Positions 25,439 to 33,714 of a DNA stretch of 64,000 bases are shown here, piece by piece. Source of the DNA: an uncultured Verrucomicrobiales bacterium (lineage in GTDB: Bacteria > Verrucomicrobiota > Verrucomicrobiia > Verrucomicrobiales > Akkermansiaceae). The stretch lies in assembly GCA_937905985.1 (NCBI GenBank), contig CALCWC010000044.1, forward strand, positions 1-64,000, read 5' to 3'. A program made the translations under genes and the position numbers. The first letter of the stretch is position 1; every line of letters begins with the position of its first letter. The notes under the pieces were generated by a model. The model saw only the letters and a program-made list of their open reading frames with translations, did not search any database and was not told the origin of the DNA.

Positions 25439-26446
25439 TCACCCCATTGCCTCTCGTATGAGTTTGGCACATTCCTCCTGCCCCGTTTCCTCCGCCGCTT
25501 CCAGCGGCGTTTCATCGATTTCGTCCTCCAAATCCGGAGCCGCTCCGTAGTGCAGCAGCTGGCGCACGCATTCCGCGTGGCCGGCCGATGCGGCGCAAGT
25601 CAACGGCGTCATTCCCTCGCTTTCATCGTCCACCTCGAACCAGCATTCGGGGTCCGGGGCATCCATGCGCCCCTCGTCCCCGTCCGGGCTGAACCCCAGG
25701 TCGCCCAGCAGGTACTCCAGGCACGCCCGGCTGTCCTTCCATGCCGCCATGCGGACGAGATAGGCCCAGAACCGCCCGTCCCCCGGTTTGGAGTGGGACA
25801 AGAGGGGGCACAGCAGCTTGAGCATCCCGGCGTTGTCGGCTATGCAGGCGTTGCTTGCGGCCCGCTGCAGTTTTGCCTGTGAATATTTGTGGGTGGAAAC
25901 AAGCTCCTGCACGGCGGCGGTGTCGCCGTTCGCCACGGCTTGGAAAAGCGGATCCTTGCGGCCCGCTTGGCCACCGGCCCTCTGGAGCAGCCGGGTGCAT
26001 TCCCTGGAGCCCGCGGCTTCGGCGGCATCCAGTGCCGTGCAGCCCTGCGCGTCCACCGCGTTGACATCCGCCCCCGCCTGGAGCAGGAGTTTCACCATCT
26101 CCGCATGGTTGCCCAGCGCCGCATTCATCAGCAGGGTTTCCCCCTCGCGGGTGGCGGCGTTCACATCCGCGCCTGCCTCCGCCAGCAGGCGCACGCCCTC
26201 CGTGTTGAAGGCCGTGCATGCGCGGTAGAGCGGCGTGCATCCATCGGCGTCGGCATGGTTCACATCCGCCCCCGCGGCAATCAACAGCCGCAGCAGATCC
26301 AGGCACGACTCACACCCCGCCGCGCGCGACAGCAGGGTTTCCCCGTCCTCATACGCCTCGTCCACCATGGTGATGCCGTGCCTCTCCGCCAGGATTTTGA
26401 CGGCTTCATGGCGCTCGCGTTCGCTCGACCTGTGTGGTTTGCTCAT
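25439..26446 (-). CDS. Ankyrin-repeat protein
   Basis: The product is 335 residues from the ATG giving MSKPHRSSERER. At least five ankyrin units are visible, e.g. DGETLLSRAAGCESCLDLL, DGCTPLYRACTAFNTEGVRL, EGETLLMNAALGNHAEMVKL, QGCTALDAAEAAGSREC and EGMTPLTCAASAGHAECVRQL, each followed by the LLxAGADVN loop. Between units 4 and 5 lies about 100 residues of non-repeat helical sequence. It has no signal peptide and should be a cytoplasmic protein-binding solenoid. It stands alone, so no partner is implied. The 5' extension to 26485 lacks support. Confidence 0.85.
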   Translation of the reverse strand: MSKPHRSSERERHEAVKILAERHGITMVDEAYEDGETLLSRAAGCESCLDLLRLLIAAGADVNHADADGCTPLYRACTAFNTEGVRLLAEAGADVNAATREGETLLMNAALGNHAEMVKLLLQAGADVNAVDAQGCTALDAAEAAGSRECTRLLQRAGGQAGRKDPLFQAVANGDTAAVQELVSTHKYSQAKLQRAASNACIADNAGMLKLLCPLLSHSKPGDGRFWAYLVRMAAWKDSRACLEYLLGDLGFSPDGDEGRMDAPDPECWFEVDDESEGMTPLTCAASAGHAECVRQLLHYGAAPDLEDEIDETPLEAAEETGQEECAKLIREAMG

Positions 26447-26594
26447 AACAATGTTCTTTATACAGCACATCCAACACCTATACAACTTTTTTCTGCTGAT
26501 ATAAGCAGGTCAAACTCTATCCTTCAAAATTCGTATTTGTGCATTCTCTATTCGCTTGTAAGCTGACTTTGTGTTGATTAGGCGTATTTCCGGC

Positions 26595-26613
26595 GTAATA
26601 CAAATTGTATTAC
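26595..26613. promoter_or_regulatory. Palindromic operator upstream of the acyltransferase gene
   Basis: GTAATACAA, a central A, then TTGTATTAC: a perfect 9-bp-arm palindrome placed 14 bases upstream of the -35 element at 26627. The placement suits a regulator-binding site. Confidence 0.5.
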
Positions 26614-26626
26614 AATCTAATAATTA

Positions 26627-26655
26627 TTGAATCTGACTATGCGTCATGCTAGAAT
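26627..26655 (+). promoter_or_regulatory. Promoter of the acyltransferase gene
   Basis: TTGAAT and TAGAAT are separated by 17 bases and end 9 bases before the ATG at 26665, so the leader is very short. Confidence 0.55.
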
Positions 26656-26664
26656 TTCTCAATT

Positions 26665-28725
26665 ATGCAGACTTCAATAAAAGAACCTGTTACAGCATTC
26701 CCCGACTTACCCCCTGCTGCTTCTCCCAACCGTATCAATCATATCGATGGACTTCGAGGAATTGCTATCATCCTTGTCTTATTGTTTCATATAAGCAAGG
26801 CGTTTTCGAATGGATATATTGGGGTTCATATTTTTCTTGTCATTTCAGGATATTTTCTGTTTCGCAATTTTTGGAACGACAACTATGACTTCTCATGGAA
26901 AGAGTTTTGCTCCAAAAAAATAGCAAGGTTGCTCCCGTGTGCTATTGTTGTGTCTACATGCACCTGCCTAGCTGCGCTCTGTTTTCTGCCATACGATGTC
27001 GTATTGAAAACGGCAAAATCAGCAATTGCGACTATCTGCGGGCTTTCTAACGTTTATTACGATTATACGTATTCGGACTATTTCGCCGCATCCTCTATCG
27101 CCAACCCTCTTGTTCACACCTGGTATTTGGGTGTCATCATCCAATTGTACATCATAGCGGGTTGCATCATGATTCTTGGCAAACGGAAATCATTATTGTT
27201 CAAATTTGCCATTGTTTCGATGCTGTTTGTTGTCTCTGTGTTGTTGTATTACATGCCATTGTGGATTGACCGCGTTACACCGTTCCACTCTGTCATATCT
27301 ACATATTATTGGACATGGGGGCATTTGTGGATGTTGCTTGCCGGGGCGTACGCCCACCTCTTGCTCAAACTCGGTACAAAGATTCCGGGCAAAGCCTTGG
27401 GGGGCGTCGCTCTTCTTTTAACTTGTTTGCTGGGATTGTTGCCATTGAGATTGTCTGCTGAGCGTGCATGCCTGTTGGATATTGCCGCTGTTGCTGCGTC
27501 TGTTGCATGCATTTGCTATGGAGGAACGGGCTGGGGCCGGGCTGTTCTGAACAACTCTGTCGTCTCCGTAGTCGGAAAAGTCTCGTTTTCCCTCTACCTC
27601 GTGCACTGGCCTATCATATCGATATTCGCTATGGCTTCCGCATCGTGGTCGAACAATCCATTGCTGAAACTGCTAGTTCTATCTATCATATGCGTTGCCA
27701 CTTGGCTAGTATATCGGACAACAGAACAGCGTTCGTTTAATATAAAGGGTGTTTTTGCTGCTTGGGCGGTGTGTCTTCTGATGAGCGTAACCCTGGTATA
27801 TACTGATGGCATGAGAGACATGGTGCATGCTACAGCCAATGCGATTCGCCCTTCACGATATTACGAAACGGGAAAGGTGAAAGTCATTGAGAGCGGCCCC
27901 CTGTACGCAACCCTCCCGGATTTCCGCCAAGAAACACACAGGGCTTGTTTTGGACCGATGCAATATGTGTTTGAAAAGGTACCGATGCTTTATCAACTGG
28001 GAAATCCTTCTGAAAGACCTGATTTTATCTTAATCGGTGATTCTCACGCAGAGGCTCTTTACCCTGGTTTGGACGTCTTGTCAAAAGAGGAGGGGTGGAG
28101 TGGTGTTTATTTGCATACTTACGTTATCCCTTTGTCTAGCTATTTCTCTCTTTATCGTCCTTATCAACTTTGGGATGCGGAAAAAGAAGCCCAGCTAATT
28201 CGATTCCTTAAAGAAAACGACCATATCACAACGGTATTTATTGCCAATTTTTGGACAGCAAGATTTGATAGAAACTATTATGAACCTTCAGGAAAGTACG
28301 TTGATTTGGGAAATAATCCGGGGAAAGATTATTATTCCTTCCGTGAGTTTGTTGAAAAAATTAAATCATTAGGAAAAAAAGTAGTTGTCTTTAGAGATGT
28401 TCCCCTTGTGCCGTCTGATGATTTTACGCGTCACATATGGATGTGCAATGTTTACGGAAGACCCATAGATTTGCAAAAAATCCTAATATCGCGTAAGGAA
28501 TACGAAAAGCTAAACCAGAAAATCAACAACTTTCTTGCAGCTATGGAATCTGATGGATTGTGTGATGTTTTGAACGCGGATGAGGTATTTTTTCAATCGG
28601 AAACATTTCCTGTTTTTCAAAACGGAGTGTTCTATTATCTCGATTACAGTCATCTGTCATATGAAGGGAGTGTATTGGTGGCAAAATATCTCAGGCCTGC
28701 CATCAAGCGCATATTGGAGAGGTAA
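26665..28725 (+). CDS. Acyltransferase-3 / SGNH surface-polysaccharide acetyltransferase
   Basis: The product is 686 residues. The first 380 or so form an acyltransferase-3 (OafA/YrhL-like) membrane domain with about ten helices: NHIDGLRGIAIILVLLFHI at the start, the GVHIFLVISGYFLF motif and ISFSLYLVHWPII. The rest is an extracytoplasmic SGNH hydrolase-like domain whose block I is FILIGDSHAEAL and whose catalytic end is the SHLSYEG pattern. Such enzymes move acetyl groups from cytoplasmic acetyl-CoA to surface sugars. The gene is clearly lower in GC than its neighbours and has its own palindromic operator, consistent with recent acquisition. Confidence 0.9.
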   Translation: MQTSIKEPVTAFPDLPPAASPNRINHIDGLRGIAIILVLLFHISKAFSNGYIGVHIFLVISGYFLFRNFWNDNYDFSWKEFCSKKIARLLPCAIVVSTCTCLAALCFLPYDVVLKTAKSAIATICGLSNVYYDYTYSDYFAASSIANPLVHTWYLGVIIQLYIIAGCIMILGKRKSLLFKFAIVSMLFVVSVLLYYMPLWIDRVTPFHSVISTYYWTWGHLWMLLAGAYAHLLLKLGTKIPGKALGGVALLLTCLLGLLPLRLSAERACLLDIAAVAASVACICYGGTGWGRAVLNNSVVSVVGKVSFSLYLVHWPIISIFAMASASWSNNPLLKLLVLSIICVATWLVYRTTEQRSFNIKGVFAAWAVCLLMSVTLVYTDGMRDMVHATANAIRPSRYYETGKVKVIESGPLYATLPDFRQETHRACFGPMQYVFEKVPMLYQLGNPSERPDFILIGDSHAEALYPGLDVLSKEEGWSGVYLHTYVIPLSSYFSLYRPYQLWDAEKEAQLIRFLKENDHITTVFIANFWTARFDRNYYEPSGKYVDLGNNPGKDYYSFREFVEKIKSLGKKVVVFRDVPLVPSDDFTRHIWMCNVYGRPIDLQKILISRKEYEKLNQKINNFLAAMESDGLCDVLNADEVFFQSETFPVFQNGVFYYLDYSHLSYEGSVLVAKYLRPAIKRILER

Positions 28726-28776
28726 AGCGCATTCATTTGGCTTTTCATTCGAGCGCGCAGCTGTTACACTAGGCGC

Positions 28777-31700
28777 GTGGCCACGCCACTGATCCAGGTT
28801 GTTGCAAAGTCCCCGGCGTTTGCCCGGGACCTGGGGCGCTTGTGTGCCGGCGGCACGCGGGAGGAGCCCGTGGTGCTGGACCGCGTCTGCCCGTCCGCGT
28901 ATTCGTTTGTGGCGGCCATGGTGGCGGGGATGAGCGATAAGCCGCGCCGCGTGTGGGTGGTGGCGGATGCCCTGCCCGTGCAGGAGCGCGTGGCCGCGGA
29001 GTGGCCGCTCTGGCAGGCTCCGCCCGCCGTTTTCGTGCCGGAGCAGGAGATGCACATCAACAACGGCATTAGCGATCCCGACCTCGCGGCGGAGCGCCTG
29101 GAGGCCCTGCGCGCCATCTGCGGCACGCCCGCGGAAACCCAGGCGGTCATCGTCACCGCGGATGCGCTGCGCCAGCCCGTTCCGGCGTTCGAGAGGGCAG
29201 GGGACTGCACGCTGACCCTGCGCGTGGGCGATGAGCTGCCGCCGGAGAAGCTCACGGAAACCCTGCTCGCGCATGATTTCGAGCGCGTGGACCAGGTGGT
29301 GGCGCGTGGCCAGTGGAGCCTGCGCGGCGGTATTTTGGACGTCTTTCCCCTGCAGTCCGCGTGGCCGCTGCGCGTGGAATTCTTCGGAGATGAAATCGAG
29401 AGCATCCGCGCGTTCGACGTGGACTCCCAGCTCTCCTTCCGCAAGCTGGAATCTGCCGATATGCTGCTGGACGAGCCGGAGAGCGCGGACACGCTGGAGG
29501 GGCTGATAGCGCCGGACGACTGGGTGGTGAGCCTGCCCGGCAGCGGCGTGCCGGGGAATGTGCTCGTGTTCGAGGTGCCGCCCGACCGCTCGGACGCGCT
29601 GCCGGAGGACATCGACCAGCTGAACGCGGGGGACGGCGCGGCGTTTTTCGGCTCGCCGCTCGGCTCGTTCGAGAGCGGCGATTTCGTGATGCAGGAGGCC
29701 CGCCGCAACCTCGCGCGCATGAACTTGGAAAAGTGGAAGCGCGAGAAGTGGCGCGTGGTCATGTTCTTCCCCCATGAGGGCGAGAAGGAGCGCTTCGAGG
29801 AAATCTGCGGCGAGGACCCCGCCTGGAGCGGCGTGCAGAGCCGCGACGGCGACCTCCCCTTCGGATTCGCCGTGCCGGGTGCCAAGCTCGCCGTGCTGTC
29901 GTCCGCGGAAATCTTCGGCCGCTATTCCTCGCCGCGCGCACGCCGTCGCGACGACCGCGAGGAGCGCATGCGCCGCGAGCGCGCCCAGGCCCCGCTGCGC
30001 GAAATCTCCGCGGGCGACCTCGTCATCCACGCCGCCCACGGCCTCGGCAGGTTCGAGGGCATTGTACGCGATGAGGAGACGGGCGAGGAGGAGCTTCACA
30101 TCACCTACGCGGGCGGCGTGCTGCTGCGCCTGCCGCTCCAGCAGAGCCACCTGGTCTCCAAGTACGTGGGGCTGGGCGCCAAGGCCCCGGAGCTCAGCAA
30201 AATCGGCGATTCCCGCTGGAAGCGCGCCTGCAAGGCCGCAGAGCGAGCCGTGGCAGACTACGCCGCCCAGCTGCTGGAGGTGCAGGCCGTGCGCGAGAGC
30301 GACAACGGCTACGCCCACCCCGCCGATTCCTCCTGGATGTGGCAGTTCGAGAGCAGCTTCCCCTTCCGCGAGACGCCCGACCAGCTCCGCGCCATCAACC
30401 AGACCAAGGCCGACATGGAATCCCCGCGCCCCATGGACCGCCTCATCTGCGGTGATGTGGGCTTCGGCAAGACGGAGGTGGCCATCCGCGCCGCCTTCAA
30501 GTGCGTCACCGGCGGCAAGCAGGCCGCCATCCTGGCCCCCACCACCGTGCTGGCGGACCAGCACTACCGCACCTTCCGCGCCCGCATGAGCGAGTACCCC
30601 GTGCGCATCGAGCTGCTCAGCCGCTTCACCCCCGCCAAGCGCGTGCGCGAAATCATCCAAGGCATCTCCCGCGGAGACGTCGATATCGTCATCGGCACAC
30701 ACAGGCTCATCTCCAAGGATGTCCACTTCAAGGACCTCGGCCTCGCGGTCATCGATGAGGAGCAGCGCTTCGGCGTGCGTCACAAGGAGCAGTTCAAGCG
30801 CATGTTCCGCATGGTGGACATGCTCACGCTCTCCGCCACGCCCATCCCCCGCACGCTCTATGTGGCCCTCATGGGCGCGCGCGACATGAGTACCATCGAC
30901 ACCCCGCCGCTCAACCGCCTGCCCGTGCAGACCGCCGTCTGCCCGTACAACGAGCAGCTCATCGCCAAGGCCATTGAGCGTGAGATGGCCCGCAACGGTC
31001 AGGTCTTCTTCCTCCACAACCGCGTGCAGAGCATCCACAAGGTGGAGCAGGAGCTTCACCGCCTCGTACCCAAGGCACGCATCGTCGTCGGCCACGGCCA
31101 GATGGACAAGGGCGAGCTGGAGTGCATCATGCGAGATTTCGTCAACGGCAAGGCGGATGTCCTGCTCTCCACCACCATCATCGAGAGCGGCATCGACATC
31201 CCGAACGCCAACACCATCATCATCGACCGCGCGGACCGCTTCGGCCTGGCGGATTTGTACCAGCTGCGCGGGCGCGTGGGGCGCGGCGGCCACCGCGCCT
31301 ACGCCTACCTCATGCTGCCGCGGGAAGCCCTCTGCACCGGCGACGCCCGCAAGCGCGTGTCCGCCATCAAGCAGTTCACCGAGCTGGGCAGCGGCTTCAA
31401 AATCGCCATGCGCGACCTTGAAATCCGCGGCGCGGGCAACCTGCTGGGCACGCAGCAGAGCGGGCATATCGCCGCCATCGGGTTCGAGCTCTACTGCCAG
31501 CTGCTGCGCCAATCCATAGAGCGCCTGCAGGGCAAGGTGCCCACCGCCCGTGCGGATGCCTTGTTCAAGGCGGATTTCCTCTGCCTCAGCGAGGCCATGA
31601 TGGCCACCCGCGAGGACGCACACGCCCTCATCGGCGCCTTCCTGCCTTCCTCCTACATGGAGTCCACCAAGGCGCGCATGGATGCCTACACCCGCCTGGC

Positions 31701-31977
31701 GCGTGCCACCACGCTGGAGGACATCGACGACCTGGAGCGCGAGTGGCACGACCGCTTCGGCAAGCTGCCGCGCGAGGCGCGCCACCTGCTCGCCGTGCAG
31801 AAAATCCGCCTGCTCGCATCCCGCCGCAACATCAGCATGGTGGAGGTCAGCGGCCAGAAACTCATGCTCACCCGCAACAAGGACTACATCCTCATCGACA
31901 AGCGCTTCCCGCGCCTCACCAAAACCAAGCCTGCCGACAAGCTGGCGGAAACCCTGCACCTCATGCAATCCATGTAA
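28777..31977 (+). CDS. mfd: Transcription-repair coupling factor
   Basis: The product is 1066 residues with the Mfd domain order. UvrB-homology modules are N-terminal (about 1-300). The RNA polymerase-interaction Tudor-like domain follows (AAHGLGRFEGI, about 420). The SF2 translocase motor has Walker A CGDVGFGKTEVAIR, DEEQRFG, SATPIPRT and QLRGRVGRGG. It ends with the C-terminal TRCF domain (LLGTQQSGHIAAIGFELYCQ). It pushes stalled RNA polymerase off damage and recruits UvrA. The start codon is GTG (MATPLIQVV). It is slightly shorter than E. coli Mfd (1148). It is transcribed alone and is convergent with the acyltransferase gene at 32007. Confidence 0.96.
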   Translation: MATPLIQVVAKSPAFARDLGRLCAGGTREEPVVLDRVCPSAYSFVAAMVAGMSDKPRRVWVVADALPVQERVAAEWPLWQAPPAVFVPEQEMHINNGISDPDLAAERLEALRAICGTPAETQAVIVTADALRQPVPAFERAGDCTLTLRVGDELPPEKLTETLLAHDFERVDQVVARGQWSLRGGILDVFPLQSAWPLRVEFFGDEIESIRAFDVDSQLSFRKLESADMLLDEPESADTLEGLIAPDDWVVSLPGSGVPGNVLVFEVPPDRSDALPEDIDQLNAGDGAAFFGSPLGSFESGDFVMQEARRNLARMNLEKWKREKWRVVMFFPHEGEKERFEEICGEDPAWSGVQSRDGDLPFGFAVPGAKLAVLSSAEIFGRYSSPRARRRDDREERMRRERAQAPLREISAGDLVIHAAHGLGRFEGIVRDEETGEEELHITYAGGVLLRLPLQQSHLVSKYVGLGAKAPELSKIGDSRWKRACKAAERAVADYAAQLLEVQAVRESDNGYAHPADSSWMWQFESSFPFRETPDQLRAINQTKADMESPRPMDRLICGDVGFGKTEVAIRAAFKCVTGGKQAAILAPTTVLADQHYRTFRARMSEYPVRIELLSRFTPAKRVREIIQGISRGDVDIVIGTHRLISKDVHFKDLGLAVIDEEQRFGVRHKEQFKRMFRMVDMLTLSATPIPRTLYVALMGARDMSTIDTPPLNRLPVQTAVCPYNEQLIAKAIEREMARNGQVFFLHNRVQSIHKVEQELHRLVPKARIVVGHGQMDKGELECIMRDFVNGKADVLLSTTIIESGIDIPNANTIIIDRADRFGLADLYQLRGRVGRGGHRAYAYLMLPREALCTGDARKRVSAIKQFTELGSGFKIAMRDLEIRGAGNLLGTQQSGHIAAIGFELYCQLLRQSIERLQGKVPTARADALFKADFLCLSEAMMATREDAHALIGAFLPSSYMESTKARMDAYTRLARATTLEDIDDLEREWHDRFGKLPREARHLLAVQKIRLLASRRNISMVEVSGQKLMLTRNKDYILIDKRFPRLTKTKPADKLAETLHLMQSM

Positions 31978-32006
31978 TGCCGCTGCCCAAGGTTCGGGCT
32001 ACGGTT

Positions 32007-33125
32007 TTATTTCTCGTTCTTCCAGAAAAGTCTGTTTACCTTTTTGAAAAGCTGGATACCCAGCCAGCCGAGAAGTATGGCACAAAGGAAAACAACCAGC
32101 ACATATAGGGTGGGACTGGCGGTGTTGAGCCCCAGGTGGCAGAAGTACCGCACGGGAATGTAGTGCCACAAGTACACCGCAAAGACGGCGGGGCCTCCGA
32201 ACCACTTGAGGAAAGTCGGCACGCGTTGCCAGGAAATGCCGGCGAAGAACCAGGAGATGCCTATGGCGAACGGTATGGCGAGGGCTTGCGTGAAGAGGAG
32301 GAAGCGCAGAGGCTTGTCCAGATTGGGATTCAGCGGGAGTAGTGTGGCCGTGTAATAGTCGAACGTGGGCAGGTGTGTGATGCCTGCCACGGCTAGGGCG
32401 GTCACTCCGGCTCCAAGCAGCGAAATAGGCAGGCGGGTTTTGACGAGCATGGCATCTATGCGCGGCTGCAGCAGGCAGTATGCCGATCCCGCGGCAAAGC
32501 ACGTTTCTGTGTCCAGCCACCACTGCGGCTTGTAGGGGAGCAGCGCCAGACAGAGCGCAAGCGTGAGCGCCAATAGCATGAACACGGCGCACCACGGACG
32601 CCGTGCGCTACACAAACGGAAAGATATCCAGGTGAGAAGGTAGAGCGCCAGGGTCATCACGATGAACCACCAGTCGCCCATGCCCACCATGCTCAGCGCG
32701 AATTTTTTCGCCGCAGCCATGGGCTCCATGTAGAAGGTGGCCATGGCCGCGCAACTGATGAAAGCTGCCACGGCAAAGTTCAGGTACAGGCGCAGGAAAC
32801 GCTTGCTGAGCAAATCATGGATATAGATGTCTCCCTTTTTGCGGATGGAAACCATGATGCCGTACCCGGAATAGAAGAAGAACGTGGCAACGATAAACTG
32901 AACCAGGGGGTAGATGAACGAGTCTCTCAGCCATATGTCAGGCCCCTGCGACTCATACCCGATTATGCAAATATGCTTCAACAGGATGATGACCAGGAAG
33001 ATGCCGTTGATCATCATGGTGCGGTCATGGCTCATGTAGCTGCCGTCGGCTGGCAGCGTGTAGCGCAGCCGGGGCTTGCCTAGAAGGAGCAGGCACAAGG
33101 CTGCAATCAGTATGGCCGTTTCCAT
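32007..33125 (-). CDS. Membrane acyltransferase (acyltransferase-3-like)
   Basis: The product is 372 residues with about ten predicted membrane helices: METAILIAALCLLLLG, RTMMINGIFLVIILLKHICII, FIVATFFFYSGYGIMV and further hydrophobic blocks. The ATFFFYSGYGIM segment matches the FxSGY motif of acyltransferase-3 proteins, and the YLWHYIPVRY end resembles their final helix. No SGNH domain is attached. It probably acylates a surface sugar. It is convergent with mfd and separate from the larger acyltransferase gene upstream of mfd. An alternative start is the Met at residue 31 (MSHDRTMM). Confidence 0.72.
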   Translation of the reverse strand: METAILIAALCLLLLGKPRLRYTLPADGSYMSHDRTMMINGIFLVIILLKHICIIGYESQGPDIWLRDSFIYPLVQFIVATFFFYSGYGIMVSIRKKGDIYIHDLLSKRFLRLYLNFAVAAFISCAAMATFYMEPMAAAKKFALSMVGMGDWWFIVMTLALYLLTWISFRLCSARRPWCAVFMLLALTLALCLALLPYKPQWWLDTETCFAAGSAYCLLQPRIDAMLVKTRLPISLLGAGVTALAVAGITHLPTFDYYTATLLPLNPNLDKPLRFLLFTQALAIPFAIGISWFFAGISWQRVPTFLKWFGGPAVFAVYLWHYIPVRYFCHLGLNTASPTLYVLVVFLCAILLGWLGIQLFKKVNRLFWKNEK

Positions 33126-33714
33126 GGTTTCCTACAATGCGGGGTCAGTTTTTTTCATCGGGTTTCTCAACCTGTGAAGTGCGTGCGCCTGTAAGACTGC
33201 AACGGAAAGTGGCACGTCTCAGGCGGCTCGGAAAAAGTATATGGTTTCGGAATGGGTATATTGTCTTATCCAACACACCCTACGTAAATGGCAAGCATCA
33301 ATGGTTGTCAGCCAGTTTCTCTCTGGCGCAGGGGATATGGCAGATGGAAAAGAGCGGAGATATACTGCTACGGAAAGTACCACATTTTATGCATGTTTTG
33401 CTTGACTACCCATTCCGAATACGCAGACATGAAGCCGAAGTGAAAAAGCGACGAAACTGTGCTGCAATCCTCCGTGCTTGCAATTTTTTGGGCATATCGT
33501 TTTGGAAATTCGGCCTAGCGACAGGCAATGATTCTTCTTGAATTTTGCCACGGCGTGTGGATAATCCCGCTACCGCAATGTCAAAGAGAACCGTAGGGAA
33601 TGGGATTGCGGGGCTAGAGCTTCGGAAGCGGGTTTGCCTTACGGTAGGAGCCGGGAGTTTCCCTCGCTGTGCCGTCCTCACCGAAAGGCGATTCTCACAC
33701 CTCATGCAAAGTCT
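33126..33714. other. Gene-poor stretch before hrpB
   Basis: An interval of nearly 600 bases. A plus-strand frame of 134 codons (33137-33541) begins without a ribosome site and shows no recognisable domain, so I treat it as spurious. No RNA gene or strong repeat is visible. Confidence 0.4.

Noticed and set aside
28657..31968. Minus-strand frame of 1103 codons over mfd
   Set aside because: It is the antisense of a well-supported mfd with all motifs; GC-rich codons keep the reverse frame open, and it shows only His/Ala/Gly/Val-rich low-complexity sequence.
33137..33541. 134-codon plus-strand frame before hrpB
   Set aside because: No ribosome site, no domain, and a low-complexity start; kept only as an intergenic note.
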